From contig OY992537.1 in assembly GCA_963921195.1 (NCBI GenBank), positions 125,413,347 to 125,477,346 of the forward strand: a stretch of 64,000 bases of DNA, given 5' to 3'. The notes under the pieces were generated by a model, which was not told where the DNA came from, ran no database searches, and saw only the letters and a program-made list of their open reading frames with translations. Made by a program: the position numbers and the translations under genes. The stretch's first letter is position 1, and every line of letters begins with the position of its first letter. Positions 34,930 to 47,114 of this stretch are shown here, piece by piece. Source of the stretch: Pegoplata infirma. Its lineage: Eukaryota; Arthropoda; Insecta; Diptera; Anthomyiidae.

Positions 34930-35750
34930 TCTGTCATGCATTTGCCTCCTCTAGGGGCAACCCTGGGACAGTTAGAGCGATGGGAGCAACATTTTATGAA
35001 ATGTTAGTTTTGTATTGGAGCTCACTTAGGGAGTGAAGAAAAAGAGTAGGTATTTTTAGAAAAAAATGTTTGAAGGGAAAAGTTATGGGAGAACAGTCTT
35101 TCCTTTTATCCTTTAAAAAGACATCATTGGAGCGGTAGGAGAAGATTTATTAAAATAAGTTTATTAAAAATAAAAAAATTATGTGAACAGCCTTAAGGGT
35201 TGAAGATAGAGGGTAGATATATTTAAAAAAGCTGTTAAGCTTCAAAAATATTGGGGGTCGGTTATACATTCGACTCCTCTAGGGGCATTCTTGGGCCAGT
35301 TAGAGCGGTGGCCGCAAATTTTATAAAAACGTTTTTTTTTTTGTATGGGAGACCCCTTAGGGAGTGGGGATAATGAGTAGGGTTGTTCAGAATAAATGTT
35401 ATGATGATCCAATAAATGGCGCTCGGTCTTACACAGCACCCCTCTAGGAGCGACTCTGAGGCAGTTGTGAGGCAAATGGCTTCTTATCGCAGCAAATGTG
35501 GCGAAAAAGCCCCACAATTGCGTCAGAGTCGCTTCTGAAGGGTACAGTGTAAGAACGACCCCCATTAATTGTTACCCCCAACATTTCTTCTAAACAACCC
35601 TACTACTATCTCCAAATGTTTTCCCACCGCTCTAACAGGCCCAAGAATGCCCCAAAAAGGGTCAAATGTATGACCGACTCTAAAAAAAGTTTCCAGCCTT
35701 AACAGTTTCTTAAAACTGTTCTACCCTCTATCTTTAACCCTTAATGCGGA
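34930..35750. mobile_element. FB3 long inverted-repeat element, copy 1 (FB1-related)
   Basis: AGTTAGAGCGGTGG (35300) faces CCACCGCTCTAAC (35620), and GAGCGACTCTGA (35450) faces the complement at 35525, giving an axis near 35490. Landmarks such as GGGGGTCGGT, TCTAGGGGCA and CTTAGGGAGTG are shared in diverged form with FB1 at 3917-6321. No ORF of note. Confidence 0.68.
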
Positions 35751-35949
35751 ATTGTCCAGCCTACTTAAAAATTAACTTACTCTGAGAAAATGTCTATGGC
35801 TGTAATTAATAGGTTTTAATTTAAATTCCATTAATCAAAACACATAATTGTTAATTTAAAAAATGTATATTTTTTAATTAAAAAACTTTTGCAATTTAGC
35901 CAAAAAAAAAACATCAAAACAAATATTCGCAACATTTTTAAATTAACAG

Positions 35950-35974
35950 AACAAAAGACTTAAGACACATACTT
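35950..35974 (-). repeat. 25 bp dispersed motif, antisense orientation
   Basis: AAAGACTTAAGACACATACT, in non-repetitive AT-rich DNA. Confidence 0.86.
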
Positions 35975-37125
35975 GTTGAAAACCAATTTTTAAACAAATT
36001 ATAGAAATTAAAAACTACATAGGCAGATGTTCCCGAATACAAACACATAATCAATCAAAACAATTTGTTTAATCACAAAAACGTATGTCTATTTCCCTTT
36101 AGAATTAAATAAATCATTAAATGTGAAGAGAAAAAAAATTAACAAATTAAAGCATGAATATAATTTGTATTATTTTTCTTGCAAAAAAAAATATTATTTT
36201 GATTAATTATTGATATAACGCGCAAAAAAATATAATTATTTAAATTAAATTTATAATGTATAACAAAAAATCTAAGCCTTTACATATGTACATATCTATA
36301 CAATATTGCCCCTTAAGAAGTTTAGCCAATACAGCGGGGGGCAACGTCAAAGTACTAAACATTGAAAAATGATTGTTATTGAGAAAAAATAAAAAAAAAA
36401 CAACGATTAATTAATTGTTACGCATCTAAGCATCATTTAAATACATTTTAACATACAGCGAAACAAAAATCGCCATAAACGTATGTAAATGCGTTTTAAT
36501 GTTTTTTTTTTTATAATGAAAATGATTCTAAGACAATATCAAGGTTAAGAAATACTGGAAAAAAAAATCATAACTTTGAAATATGATTATTAACTATAAG
36601 GTAAAAAAAAGTAAACATGAAATATAACTATATAAAAACAAACTATTAATTTGTAAAACGATGATGTCACTTATCAAAATGCGTGAAATAAGAATTAAAA
36701 GTTTAATTAAAAAATAATTATAAAAAAATTATAGTAATATGAGATGAACAAAAACAAAAGATTTAAGACACATATTTTGTAAAAAAAAAACGCTATACCA
36801 TGAAAAATTTGTAATTTAAACGAGTTTTGTGTATAATAACCATATTAAAAAAATCAGAGAAAACCTTTAATATCTATAAAAAACGAATCTTTAAAATTTT
36901 TTCATGTTCTAAGGGCGGATTTTACAATCAGCACTTAAGTGCAAGGTTTTCCAAGCAATTCGGACCAATTTTTAACCAATAAGTATCAATATACAGCCTT
37001 ATCGACCGAATTGCATGAAAAACCTCATACTTAAGTGTCCACTTAGGCTTAAGTGTTAGCTGTAAAATCTAGCCTAAGTTTAAATTTCAAACAAAGCCAC
37101 TCCACAACAATTTCTAACTTTTTCC
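35975..37125 (+). other. Non-repetitive AT-rich intron segment
   Basis: 1.15 kb without a recognised family repeat apart from the 25 bp motif at 36752. A local inverted pair around CACTTAAG lies at 36942 and 37028. No exon recognised. Confidence 0.5.
36752..36777 (-). repeat. 25 bp dispersed motif, antisense orientation
   Basis: AAAGATTTAAGACACATATT, with one change in the central CTTAAG. Confidence 0.8.
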
Positions 37126-37129
37126 AATA

Positions 37130-38355
37130 TTACGGGGTTCCGACGTTTGATTCTGGTAGAGGAGACAAAAAAAAGTTATACATATATCGGCGTTTTGAAA
37201 GATCACATAGGAATTTTATTTTAAGGGCGGTTTAAGTTTCCCAGCTTTGGCCTGTTCTAACAGCAAATCGGTATATAAAATTATCTTTTCTTTAAATCTG
37301 GGGTGTAAGATATGTTTAGCCACATTGTAGAAAATGTTATGGCAAATATTTTTGTGGAACATATTAACCCTCTAACTCCCTCTCCTTATGGTGTATTTTG
37401 GCGTTATTCTTACAAATCGTAAAAAACATCCAGAAAAAGGGGGAGGGTGGCGATGAAATGATCTACAAAAATGTTGGCCATAAAAATTTTACTCTAATTG
37501 TAAGTGTCAGAACATACCAAAGCCCAAAAATTAACACAAACACCAAAAAAGAATCAAGTTTAAGATTGCGCATTCAAAAAAATTGCAAAAAAAACATTAA
37601 CCCTTTTTGGGCAATCTTGAATTTGACTTAGTATTGGTGTTTCTGTTAAATTTTGGGCTTAGGTGTATTCTGATATATAAAGTAAAATTTTATGGGTAAT
37701 ATTTTTGTAGAACATTTCATCCCCGCCCTGCGTTTTATACGATTTTTTAGAATAGAGGAGTTAGAGGGTTAATATGTTCAACAAAAATGTTTTCCATAAT
37801 ATTTTCTACAAAATTGCTAAACATACCATAAACATCAGATGTAAATAACACATAATTTTTTAGTCAAAAATTTAAGATTGCCTATTAAAAAAATTACAAA
37901 ATAAATTAACCCTTAATGGGCAACCGCGAATTTGACTGGTTTTTGGTGTTTGTGTTAAGTTTTGGGCTTTATTGTGTTCTGACATATATAGTAAAATTTT
38001 ATGGCCAACATTTTTGTAGAACATTTTATCCCCGCCCTCCCCGTCTTTCGGTATGTTTTTTACGATTTGTAAGAAAAGAGACAAAAAATACCGTTGTGTG
38101 AGGGAGTTAGAGGGTTAATATGTTCCACAAAAATATTTGCCATAATATTTTCAACAAAGTTGCTGAACATACCTTACACCTCAGATGTAAAGAAAACATA
38201 GTTTTATGTACCAAAATGCTGCAAGAACAGGCCAAAGCTGGGAAACTTTAACCGTCTCTAAAATAAAATTCCAATGTGATCTTTCAAAACGCCGACACAA
38301 GTATATTTTTTTTTTGCCTCCTCTAACAGAATCAATTGTCGGAACCCCGAAATTT
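37130..38355. mobile_element. FB2 long inverted-repeat element, copy 2
   Basis: Ends GGGGTTCCGACGTTTGATTC and the complement of AATCAATTGTCGGAACCCC, with GGAGACAAAAAAAAGTTAT facing a GTATATTTTTTTTTTGCCTCC arm. GTTTCCCAGCTTTGGCCTGT (37218) is mirrored at 38230. The centre is near 37800. It is about the same length as copy 1. Confidence 0.75.
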
Positions 38356-38384
38356 TGTTTAGTGTTGTACTATAAAATTAAAAG

Positions 38385-38950
38385 AGGTCAGTCTTACATT
38401 TTACCCCTAAAAATTAAAAAAATTGTATAGGAACCACCTTAAGGATTGAAGATAGAGGGTAAATGTTTTTTAAGAAAATGTTGGGGTTAAAAAATATTGG
38501 GTATCGGTCATATATTTAACTCCTCTAGGGGCATCCTTGGGACAGTTAGAGCGATGCAAGCTAATTTCATAAAAATTTCATTTTACATGGTAATCCCCTT
38601 AAGAAGTGGAGATAGGGAGTGTGTTTGTTTATACAAACTCTGAGTCAATTGTGCGACAAATGGCTTCTTATCGAAGCTCCTATAGGGGTGCAATGTAAGA
38701 CTGACCCCCATTATTTTTTCACCCGCACAATTGTTTTGAACAAACTCACTCCTATCAACTTCTTAAGGGGCTCCTTTTAAGGGGCTCCCATACAAAATTA
38801 CGTTTTATGAAATTATCTCTTATCATTCTAACTGTCCCAAGGAAGCCCCTAGAGAACTCAGCCCCCAATATTTCTTTAACCCCAAAATTTTCTTTACACA
38901 TGTATATCATCTCTCGCTTCAATTCTTTAGGCGGACCCCATGCAATTTTA
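38385..38950. mobile_element. FB3 long inverted-repeat element, copy 2
   Basis: GGGGCATCCTTGGGACAGTT (38528) faces AACTGTCCCAAGGAAGCCCC (38830). The axis is near 38670 in the CAAATGGCTTCTTATCG stretch, which also marks the axis of copy 1. It follows FB2 copy 2 by about 30 bp. Confidence 0.72.
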
Positions 38951-39580
38951 TATACCCTCCAACCACAGTATAGGGGTATACTCACTAACGCATCGAAATA
39001 TCGGTCTAGGACCCAATAAAGTATATATTTTATTGTTCAGTGATCGATTCTGAGACATTCAAGCGATGTCCATCTGCCCGTCTGTAGAGGACACGATACA
39101 GTCTAAAATAAAAGAGCTAGACTTTCGAAGTTTGGCACGAATATGTCTTATATTCCTAGGCAGGTTAAGTTCGGAAATGGACAAAATCGGACCAAGGGAA
39201 AAAAGTTCCACCTTAGAGAACTAAACCAACCTCTGAAAACCGGTATTTTTTGCAGAGTTTTCTGCACTTTTTTTAAGCAAATGGAACATTTTTACGTCAG
39301 AGGAACCTCAAAACCCTGCATGTGGACCCAGCGGATAAAAAAAAAAGTTTGACCCGCCCCTTTTGTGGGCGTGGATATAAAAAATATGTTTTAATTATGA
39401 TTATTGGATTAAATAATTGCAAGAATCAAAATAAATCCATTTGATAACATCTATCGCAAGGGAAAGGTGCCCCACAATGTCTCCCAACAAACCCACAAAC
39501 CACCCTACCCACTAAAATTTTTTTTTTATGTTTTTATAAATTTTGGAGGGTATAAAAGATTCGGCACAGCCGTATACAAA
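38951..39580 (-). mobile_element. INE-1/Helentron-like family A, near-complete copy
   Basis: From CCCTCCAACCACAGTATAGG to GGAGGGTATAAAAGATTCGG with GCACAGCCG. Internal blocks: GTAGAGGACACGATACAGTC, GGCAGGTTAAGTTCGG, TGTGGACCCAGCGG and GTGGGCGTGGATA. About 630 bp; the uninterrupted reference for the copy at 3825. The apparent peptide MSYIPRQVKFG is a recurrent chance frame of this family. Confidence 0.78.
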
Positions 39581-39591
39581 AAAAAATAAAA

Positions 39592-40287
39592 ACAAGTAGA
39601 AAAGTTAAATTCGACTATGCCGAATTTATGAATACCCTCCACAATGCCCTTTTTAAGTGATAGTAAATTTTCTAACGTAAAAAAAATAACATTTTTGGTT
39701 AAAAATATTTTATTTTGTGTAAAAAAACTTTTTTTATTTTTTTTTTTGAAAAAAAAAATTTACTAATTTTTTTTTGAGTGTAAAATTTGTTTAGAGTGTA
39801 AAATTTTTTTTGAGTGTATTTTTTTTGTTTTAGTGTAAAAATATTTTTGTGTGACAAAAATATCTTGTAAAATATTTTTTTGACTTACAAATGATTTTAA
39901 AACATGTTTAACGGGTTTTTAATACGTGAATTTAAGGTGAAACTAATCTGAAATTTACGGTTTTGCTAAATTCACTCATTTGCTCATAACTTTTGAACCA
40001 CTATACCGATTTCGCTGGATTGCAATACCAACCTGACCAGGTAAATGCCCAACATATATACCAAACTTCAGGAGCCTCCGTAAAGTCTTTCAAAAGTTAG
40101 CGTGTTTTCAACAGACAGACAGACAGACGGACGGACGGACGGACATCGCTAGATCGTCTTAAAATCGATCGAGGATCATGAATATACTTATATACTTTAT
40201 GGGGTCCTAGACCAATATTTCGAGGAGTTACAAACGGAATGACAAACTTATATATACCCTCTATCACTAGAGTGGAGGGTATAAAAA
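39592..40287 (+). mobile_element. INE-1/Helentron-like family C, full-length copy
   Basis: Starts AACAAGTAGAAAAGTTAAAT with TTCGACTATGCCGAA, then AATACCCTCCACAATGCCC. Has a repeated TTTTTTTTGAGTGTAAAATT region, the ACGGACGGACGGACATCGCT core (40127) and ends at AGAGTGGAGGGTATAAAA. Confidence 0.8.
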
Positions 40288-40289
40288 TC

Positions 40290-40878
40290 CGTGGTTGTGT
40301 TTTTTTTTTGGGGAGGGGTGTGGTTTTAAGGTGGGCTGTGAGGATACCTTTCCCACTCATGATAAATTTTTACTAATTCATTTATAATGCATTTTGCACT
40401 ACAGTAATAAATTTTTTTCATAATTTAAATGATTTCTTTTATATGCACGCCCCCAAAAGGGGGGCGGCCCAAAAAAAGTCAACATTTTCGAACCCCCTGG
40501 GTCCAACTATAGGAATTTGAACTTCGTCTACCATAAAAATGCTTCATTTACTTAACAAAAATATAAAAAAAAGCATGTAAAAAAATTAAGTTTTTCAGAG
40601 GTTTAGTTCTTCAAGGGGAAACTTTTTTCCTCCTTATCCGATTTTGCCCGTTTAAAAACTTAACCTGTCTATGACCATGAAGCATATTTCTGCCAAACTC
40701 CAGGAGTCTAGTTATTTTATTTTAGACTGCATTATGTTATCTACAGACAGAAGGACTGACGGACGGGCAGGCAAACATTCATAGAATGTCTTAGAATCGA
40801 TCATGGATCAATTTTTCGATTCGTTACAAACGGAAAGACAAAGTGAGTATAACCCCATACTGTGGTTGGAGGGTATAA
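40290..40878 (+). mobile_element. INE-1/Helentron-like family A, opposite orientation
   Basis: Contains ACGCCCCCAAAAGGGGGGCG, GAACCCCCTGGGTCC, ACTTAACCTGTCTATGACC and AGGACTGACGGACGGGCAGG. Ends CATACTGTGGTTGGAGGGTA. Abuts the family C copy. Confidence 0.72.
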
Positions 40879-41069
40879 AAATGACAAGCATGTAAAGTGT
40901 TCGTTTTCAAAAGGTGCCCTTCTTGGTCTGCTGCCTCCCCCGTTTAACCGCTGGTCGTCAACTTCCAAATTTCATGGCTATCGAATCAGTATTTACAAAA
41001 TGGCTGAATTATTTCAGAAAAAAATTGCCATTTCTACCACTGTGCAAAATAGTTTTTTTTTTCTTTCAC

Positions 41070-41096
41070 AAACAAAAGACTTAAGACACAAACTTT
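41070..41096 (-). repeat. 25 bp dispersed motif, antisense orientation
   Basis: AAAGACTTAAGACACAAACT, an exact consensus copy and the last antisense-orientation one. Confidence 0.9.
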
Positions 41097-41663
41097 TTTC
41101 AAAAAAAAATTATGTTTAGGCACTCTTTTAACTCTTTTAGACTCAAAAAAACATGCTACATTGTAAAAAACAAGACTTCAAACACTTTTTAATATTTTAA
41201 TCTTTAAAAATGACAAAAAAAAATTATCCCTTCTCACAAATCATAGCTTTTAATTAACTTCTAATGTCTCTATTTATAATCTTGTGCCAATCTGTACTAC
41301 AGCCTCTACCTTCTATTTTTATTTCTATAACTTTTAGTGTATTAAAACCAAACACATTCTTTTCTTGTTATTTTTTCTGACATTTCTTAAATTGACAGCT
41401 GTCTAAAATTGATGACTTAAATGTTGAAAACACAACACACTCATGCACTTGATCAAATAACACCCAGATAATATTTCTTATTTCATTTTTTTAACACTCA
41501 CATATGAACATGCTAAAGAACATTTCTGAATAGTGGAGCACATATTTCTTATGACGAGGCGTTAATTAAAGTTGCATAACATAATTAAACTTCACTTCAA
41601 CTTTGAAAAAAAGAAGAAAAAAAAAGATTTAGAACATCTTGTTTTTTTTTTTATTTTAATGTT
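41097..41663 (+). other. Non-repetitive AT-rich intron segment
   Basis: No gene, family repeat or strong inverted repeat was recognised. Confidence 0.45.
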
Positions 41664-42200
41664 ACACTCAAAAAAAACTGGTAAAACGACAAGAAAAGTG
41701 TGTAACTTTTTTTTGCTACCTCCTATTTGACAATAATTCCTAGTAATTTTACAAGCTTTTTACCAATAAAATTGTAATTTTACAAGCTTTTTACCAAAAA
41801 AATTGTAAATATACAAATTTTTTGACGCAATAAAACTTACAAGAAGGTTTTGTGACTTTACTAGATTTTTTGCTACTTCCTATTTTACGAGAATTCTTAG
41901 TAAAAATAACGAGGTTTTTTTGTAATTTTACAAGATTTTTACTAATAAAATTGTAAATTTACAAATTTTTTGGCGAAATAAAACTTACAAGGAAATCTCG
42001 TGAATTTACTAGATTTTTTTTGTAAAAAACCCTTGGAAATTTGTAAAATTACCAAAAAAAATTGTAAAATTACAAACAAAAAATGTAAATTTCGATCGAA
42101 AATTTTTTGTAAAAAAAACAAGGAAAACTGTCAAATATTGGTAAAATGGGATTACCAGACTTTTTCTACTACTTTGACAACTTTTTTTTTATGTGTAAGC
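41664..42200. mobile_element. TIR element rich in GTAAATTTACAA
   Basis: Left ACACTCAAAAAAAACTGGTA with CGACAAGAAAAGTG is weakly mirrored at the right by TTTTTCTACTACTTTGAC with TTTTTTTTATGTGTA. The interior repeats units with TTTTACAAGATTTTTACTAA, AAATTGTAAATTTACAAATT and CTTACAAG at about 100-130 bp spacing. Possibly related to the small MITEs at 7070 and 31350. Confidence 0.55.
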
Positions 42201-42945
42201 AATAAAAATACACTCAGCAGGAAATCAGAGTCAAAAATTATTTTTAAAGAACTTTAAAGCAGATTGTTCTTTCTTAAATAAATTTAGCATTTCGTTTAAA
42301 CAGCAGATTTGTTAAGTGAAGACCGACATTTTATTTTTAGTGTAGAAAAAAAGAAACCTGGAAATGTTTTTACATAATTTTAATGAATAGTTGCTTGCAT
42401 TTTTCTTATCCCATTAAGAACCTGGAAAGACGTTGTAGTGAAAATATATATTAAATCAAGTGAGACGCGAAAAAAAAGCCTGGTCTATTTTTGATGACCT
42501 GGAATGCAAAAACGGTGTCTCATTGACTTCTCTAGCAAAATATCTTAGGGAATCGGGGTGATTTAAGAAGTAGACCATTGTATCAGAGGGGGAGTAGGGA
42601 AATAACAATAAGCCTTAGGCTTTCGAGTGAATTCTTTGGCCCTATGCTCCTTGTAGGAGTTTAAAGGAACAGATATATATTAGAGTGCCCCTTATTTTGG
42701 AAATGTTGGAAATGTTGAGACGGTACCCCCTCATTTTTTTCCTTTTGACTAAAAAATAACTCAGGAAAAATTTTACGCCCCTACGACCACGCCTTCCCTA
42801 CGCGACGGGGCCGTAAAGAGCGGGGCCTTAAAAATCATTTTTCCATACAAAGCAAAAAATTTTTTTTTGATTTTAAATTTTTTTGTTATTAATTATAATA
42901 TTACTTGGTTAGCTTATTCACGACAAAAAATTTTACCCAAGCCTA
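42201..42945 (+). other. Intron spacer, nothing recognised
   Basis: Somewhat less AT-rich between 42480 and 42830. No splice-flanked exon and no known repeat were recognised. Confidence 0.4.
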
Positions 42946-43240
42946 CCTACACAAGTGAGAGTGTTAAATTCGGCTTTGGCGAATCTTTGTTTGCAAGTGG
43001 ATTTTTTTTAGTTGGAGGCTCGGTGGAAGACATCGGGGGTACCTTCTCAAGTGAGATAAATGTTAAACCATTAAATTATTATGATTTTTGAACTTCAGTA
43101 AAACAATCATTCTTAATTTATATGAATTTTACGCGCCCACAAAAGGGGCGGTGCGACTTTAAACTTATTCTGGTACAAAACATTTCATTTGCTTAAGTGA
43201 AGGACTTTGAACTTCTTCTGGCATAAAATATATCATTTGT
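42946..43240 (+). mobile_element. INE-1/Helentron-like family A, 5' fragment
   Basis: Has the family 5' end ACAAGTGAGAGTGTTAAATT with TTCGGCTTTGGCGAA, then, further on, ACGCGCCCACAAAAGGGGCG. The 3' part is missing. Confidence 0.6.
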
Positions 43241-43359
43241 TTAAAAACGAAAGGTCAAAAATATGCCGCACAGCCCAAAACCACTAAAGTTAGCGACTTG
43301 AATTTTAAAATGTTCACCTTCCGAAAAATATATCTACTAACAATGGATTTGTGAAAAAA

Positions 43360-44165
43360 AATTTTAAATTTTGGTACTTTTTATATTTTAATTAAAAGTA
43401 CATTTTGGAAATTCCTACTTTAAGAAAGCAAAAATAATGTCCCGTGTAAAAAAATAATTGGATCAAAACATATCTCTTTTGATAAAAACATATATGGATC
43501 ATATCTAAATGGATATAATCAGATCTACTCCATATATATACATATCTGCTTCAGATATGTTTCGATCCGTAAATTGAGTCTATCTGGCATATATGACATA
43601 TATGATCAGACATTTTCAGATATGTTCATATATGTAAAATTGTCAGATAGACTCAATTTACGGATCAAAAAATATCTGAAGGAGATATGAATATATATGA
43701 AGTAGATCTGATTATATCCATTTAGATATGATCTATATATGTTTTTATCAAAAGAGATATGTTTTGATCCAACTATTTTTTTACACGGGGTACTCTTCTG
43801 AAATTATGGTTCTAGGAACTTGAAATTCGGAATGTAGGATCTAGCAAAAAAAACATTGTGACAGAAGTACTTTTTGGCAACTTTCGACTATAAGAGGGTA
43901 GAAAGGTTAAATTTGGTACTTTTTCGATCTACTGAAATAATGGTCATAAAAGCTAGATTTTTAAAATCCAGGATGCTCCATCGAAACACACCATTCTGAA
44001 AAAAAATATTTTTAGGAGTTTCTAATACAAAGAGGGAAAAAACTGTTAAAAAATTGGTACTATTTTAACCCTTTTTACCCCTTGGAAAATAAGTACTTTT
44101 TTAACTATTGAACTAAGGACCCCAGAACAGGTTTAGTACTTTAAAAAGGAATCGCGAAAAGAAAA
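43360..44165 (+). repeat. GTAC-rich tandem array, short block
   Basis: Units with TTTTGGTACTTTTTATATT, AAATTATGGTTCTAGGAACT and AAAACATTGTGACAGAAGTA as in the arrays at 1-1395 and 23940-25845. It is interrupted by the MITE at 43441-43789. Confidence 0.75.
43441..43789. mobile_element. Near-perfect palindromic MITE, 349 bp
   Basis: Ends CCCGTGTAAAAAAATA and TATTTTTTTACACGGG. The arms stay almost fully complementary through TTGGATCAAAACATATCTCT, TGATCCATATATG-like and ATCAGATCTACT blocks to the centre near 43617. GT precedes the left end and follows the right end after one G. It could form a long hairpin. No ORF. Confidence 0.85.
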
Positions 44166-44176
44166 AATCAGCGAAA

Positions 44177-45915
44177 AACAAGTTGAAAAGTTAAATTCGA
44201 CTTGGCCGAATCTATGAATACCCTCCACAATGCCCTTTTGAAGTGATAGTAAATTTTATAACGTGAAAAAAATAACATTTTTGATTAGAAATATTTTATT
44301 TTGTGTAAAAAACCCTTTTTAAGTATTTAAAAAAAAAAAAAAAATTTACTAAATTTTTTTTTGAGCGTAAAATTTTTTTTGAGTGTAAAATTTTTTTTGA
44401 GTGTAAAATTTTTTCCGAGTGTTTTTTTTTAGTGTAAAAATATTTTTGAGTGATAAAAATACGTTGTAAAAAATTTTTGTGACTTTACAATGTTTTTAAA
44501 ACATGTTTAAGGGGTTTTCAACACGTGAATTTAAGGTGAAACTAATCTGAAATTCACGGTATAACTAATAACTTTTGAACCACTGGACCGATTGGGCTGA
44601 AATTCAATACGAACCAGGCCAGGGGATCGAAAAATGTATATGCAAAGCTTCAGCATCCTTAGAATTGCCTTTCAAAAGTTAGCGTGTTTTATATCTCGTA
44701 AATTCATGAAAAACTCTTGCCGAAATTCAGTCTTTTACTCATAACTTTGGAACCACTGCAGCGATTTCGCTGGATTGCAATACCAACCTGACCAGGAAAA
44801 TTAGCAACATATATGCCAAACTTCAGGATCCTCCGTATAGCCTTTCAAAAGTCATCGTGTTTTCAACAGACAGACGGAGGGACGGAAGGACGGACATCGC
44901 TACATCGTCTTAAAATCGATTGAGGATCATGAATATATATACTTTATGGGGTCCTAGACCAATATTTCGAGGTGTTACAAACGAAATGACAAACTTATAT
45001 ATACCCTCTATCACTACACTGATAGAAAAACGCTTCATATCACTAATGAATGGAATTCATTAACGTTGTTTCATTACAACAATGAAATATTTCATATGTT
45101 GAATGAAATTTCATACATATTGTGCAACATTTTCATTAATTTTGATTCATTAGATTTCGTAGTTTCATTAAAAAATTTTATTAAGTTTTGTTTACAAAAT
45201 TTGCTGTTTTTTGACACCTGTCGTGTCGTTTCTGTTTAGTCTGTGAGTTTACGCGCGCAAAAAAAAAGCTGATCAGAACGTGATTTTTTTTAGAATTTTT
45301 ATACGAAATTTAAAATGAAATGTTCTTGATTAATTTTAAGTATTTATTGAACTCGCGTTGTTTTATATTATTTCGTGGTTTTACTTATGTCGTAAAAGTA
45401 AATATTATTGTAAAATTTTTATGAGAAAACTGAGTGAAATCTTTAGATAAAATAAAAAATTTATGGAAGTGTTTTTTTATCTTGGTGATTTTGTGATTTT
45501 TTCAGACTTTTTTTATGAAATTTGAAATAAAAAGTAAATTAGTAATTTTATATTTACTAAATTCGTGCTGATTTATATTAGTTCGTGGTTTTAATTATGT
45601 ATTACAATTTAAGGGTGGAGTAAAATTTTGTGCGAGAAAACTAAGATTATTTTTAATTCTATAAAAACATATTTACAATTTCATAAATATATTTCATTCT
45701 AAAAATAAAAGTAGCATTTACTCAATGAAAGTATTTCATTTCAAAAATTAATTTAATGAAACTAGTTATTGCATTTACATTTTATGATACCTATTTCATT
45801 AACTCTATGAAATCCTACATAGGTTCCTTTTTAACGTCATTTTTCATAACATTAATGTAGATTTTCATTATTGTCATGTACATATTTCTATCAGTGTAGA
45901 GTGGAGGGTATAAAA
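44177..45915 (+). mobile_element. INE-1/Helentron-like family C copy, split by a TA-flanked MITE
   Basis: Starts AACAAGTTGAAAAGTTAAAT with TTCGACTTGGCCGAA. Contains an internal duplication of the GAACCACTG..CCGAT and AAGTTAGCGTGTTT region. The GGACGGAAGGACGGACATCG core is at 44880. It reaches TATATACCCTCTATCACTA, is interrupted at 45017-45896, and ends GAGTGGAGGGTATAAAA. Confidence 0.8.
45017..45896. mobile_element. TA-flanked TIR element, 880 bp
   Basis: TIRs CACTGATAGAAA and TTTCTATCAGTG, flanked by TA at 45015-45016 and 45897-45898. Sub-terminal regions are rich in ATGAAAT and CATTAA. There is no transposase ORF. The clean TA duplication points to a Tc1/mariner-type mechanism. Confidence 0.8.
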
Positions 45916-46139
45916 CAGTGGTGCGCACACATATACTATAACATTTATGCTTGTGAGAGTAGTAGCAAGCGAAAAGTCAACAAATTTGCTCAAGCAACAG
46001 CATTTTATAGTGTACGTGTGTCGACAGCGCACAAGCAGCACTTTTTAGCCTATTTCCGCGGGAATAGGAATTACAAAAATTCCCATCACTGGTATAAAAA
46101 CATTCTAACAAATGAGCTTTTTATTAAGTTTCAACTATC

Positions 46140-47110
46140 ACAGGGTAGAAAAGTGTACTTTGGTACTTTTTCGATCTACTGAAATAATGGTCATAAAACC
46201 TTGATTTTTGAAATTCAGGATGCTCCATCAAAACAAAACATTCTGAAACAAGTAAAAAAGTTAAATTCGGTCTTGCCGAATGTAGTGATACCCTCCACAA
46301 TTTCAAAAAGATAATTGCAAAAAACTTTATTTAAAAGGAAATTACTATTGAAAAAAAAAAATTGAAAAAAAATTTTCGCGAAAAAAAATTTTTGTAAAAA
46401 AAATCCGCGATTTTTTTCTTTTTTTTGTCAAAAAATATGTTCGTACTTGTTTAAATACCATTTGGTGTTCAATTATGTTCACATATGTCAACCAGAAGCC
46501 GAATTAAAGCATTTTGTATATTAAGGTTATGTTGAATGTGCTGAAATTTTTGAGGTGTGCTTACATTTTCGTTCATAACTTTTGAACCGCTGAACCGATA
46601 TCGCTCAAATGCAATACCAAACTTCTTGGGAGAACTTCCAATAAATATGTTAAGTTTCAGTCATCTCTGTGCAATATTTTGTCCGTGACAGCATTTTCCA
46701 CAGACAGACAGACAGACGGACGGACATCGCTAAAATGTCTTAGAATCGATCGGGCATCATGAATATATATACTTTATGGGGTCCCAGACCAATATTTCGA
46801 TGAGTTACAAACGGAATGACAAACTTATATATACCCTCTAACACTAAGTGGAGGGTATAAAAAGACTTAGGAATTTCTGATACAAAGAGGGAAAAAGATG
46901 CAAAAAGGTTTAAAAAAATTTGGTACTTTTTCGATATCCAAAAATAATGTTTTTTTAAACTTGAAATTTTGACAAAAAAAAACATTTTGAAAAAGGCGGT
47001 TAAAAGGAGATTTATATGAAAAATAGGTACTTGTTTCTAAATATTGAACTAAGAACCCCGGAACTGGTTTAATTAGTACTTTAAAAAGTACTATCCACCA
47101 CCCATTCCAA
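46140..47110 (+). repeat. GTAC-rich repeat fragment split by a family C element
   Basis: CTTTGGTACTTTTTCGATCT at 46158 and TTTGGTACTTTTTCGATATC at 46920 are parts of one array separated by the family C insertion at 46253-46861. Confidence 0.65.
46253..46861 (+). mobile_element. INE-1/Helentron-like family C, full-length copy
   Basis: Starts CAAGTAAAAAAGTTAAATTC with GGTCTTGCCGAATG. The GACAGACGGACGGACATCGC core is at about 46713. Ends CTAAGTGGAGGGTATAAAAA. Its 5' half is nearly identical to the truncated copy at 30643. Confidence 0.82.
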
Positions 47111-47114
47111 AATG

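Noticed and set aside
42770..42830. GC-richer patch as a possible exon or promoter
   Set aside because: No splice sites with an EGF pattern or core promoter elements were found. Probably a repeat fragment.
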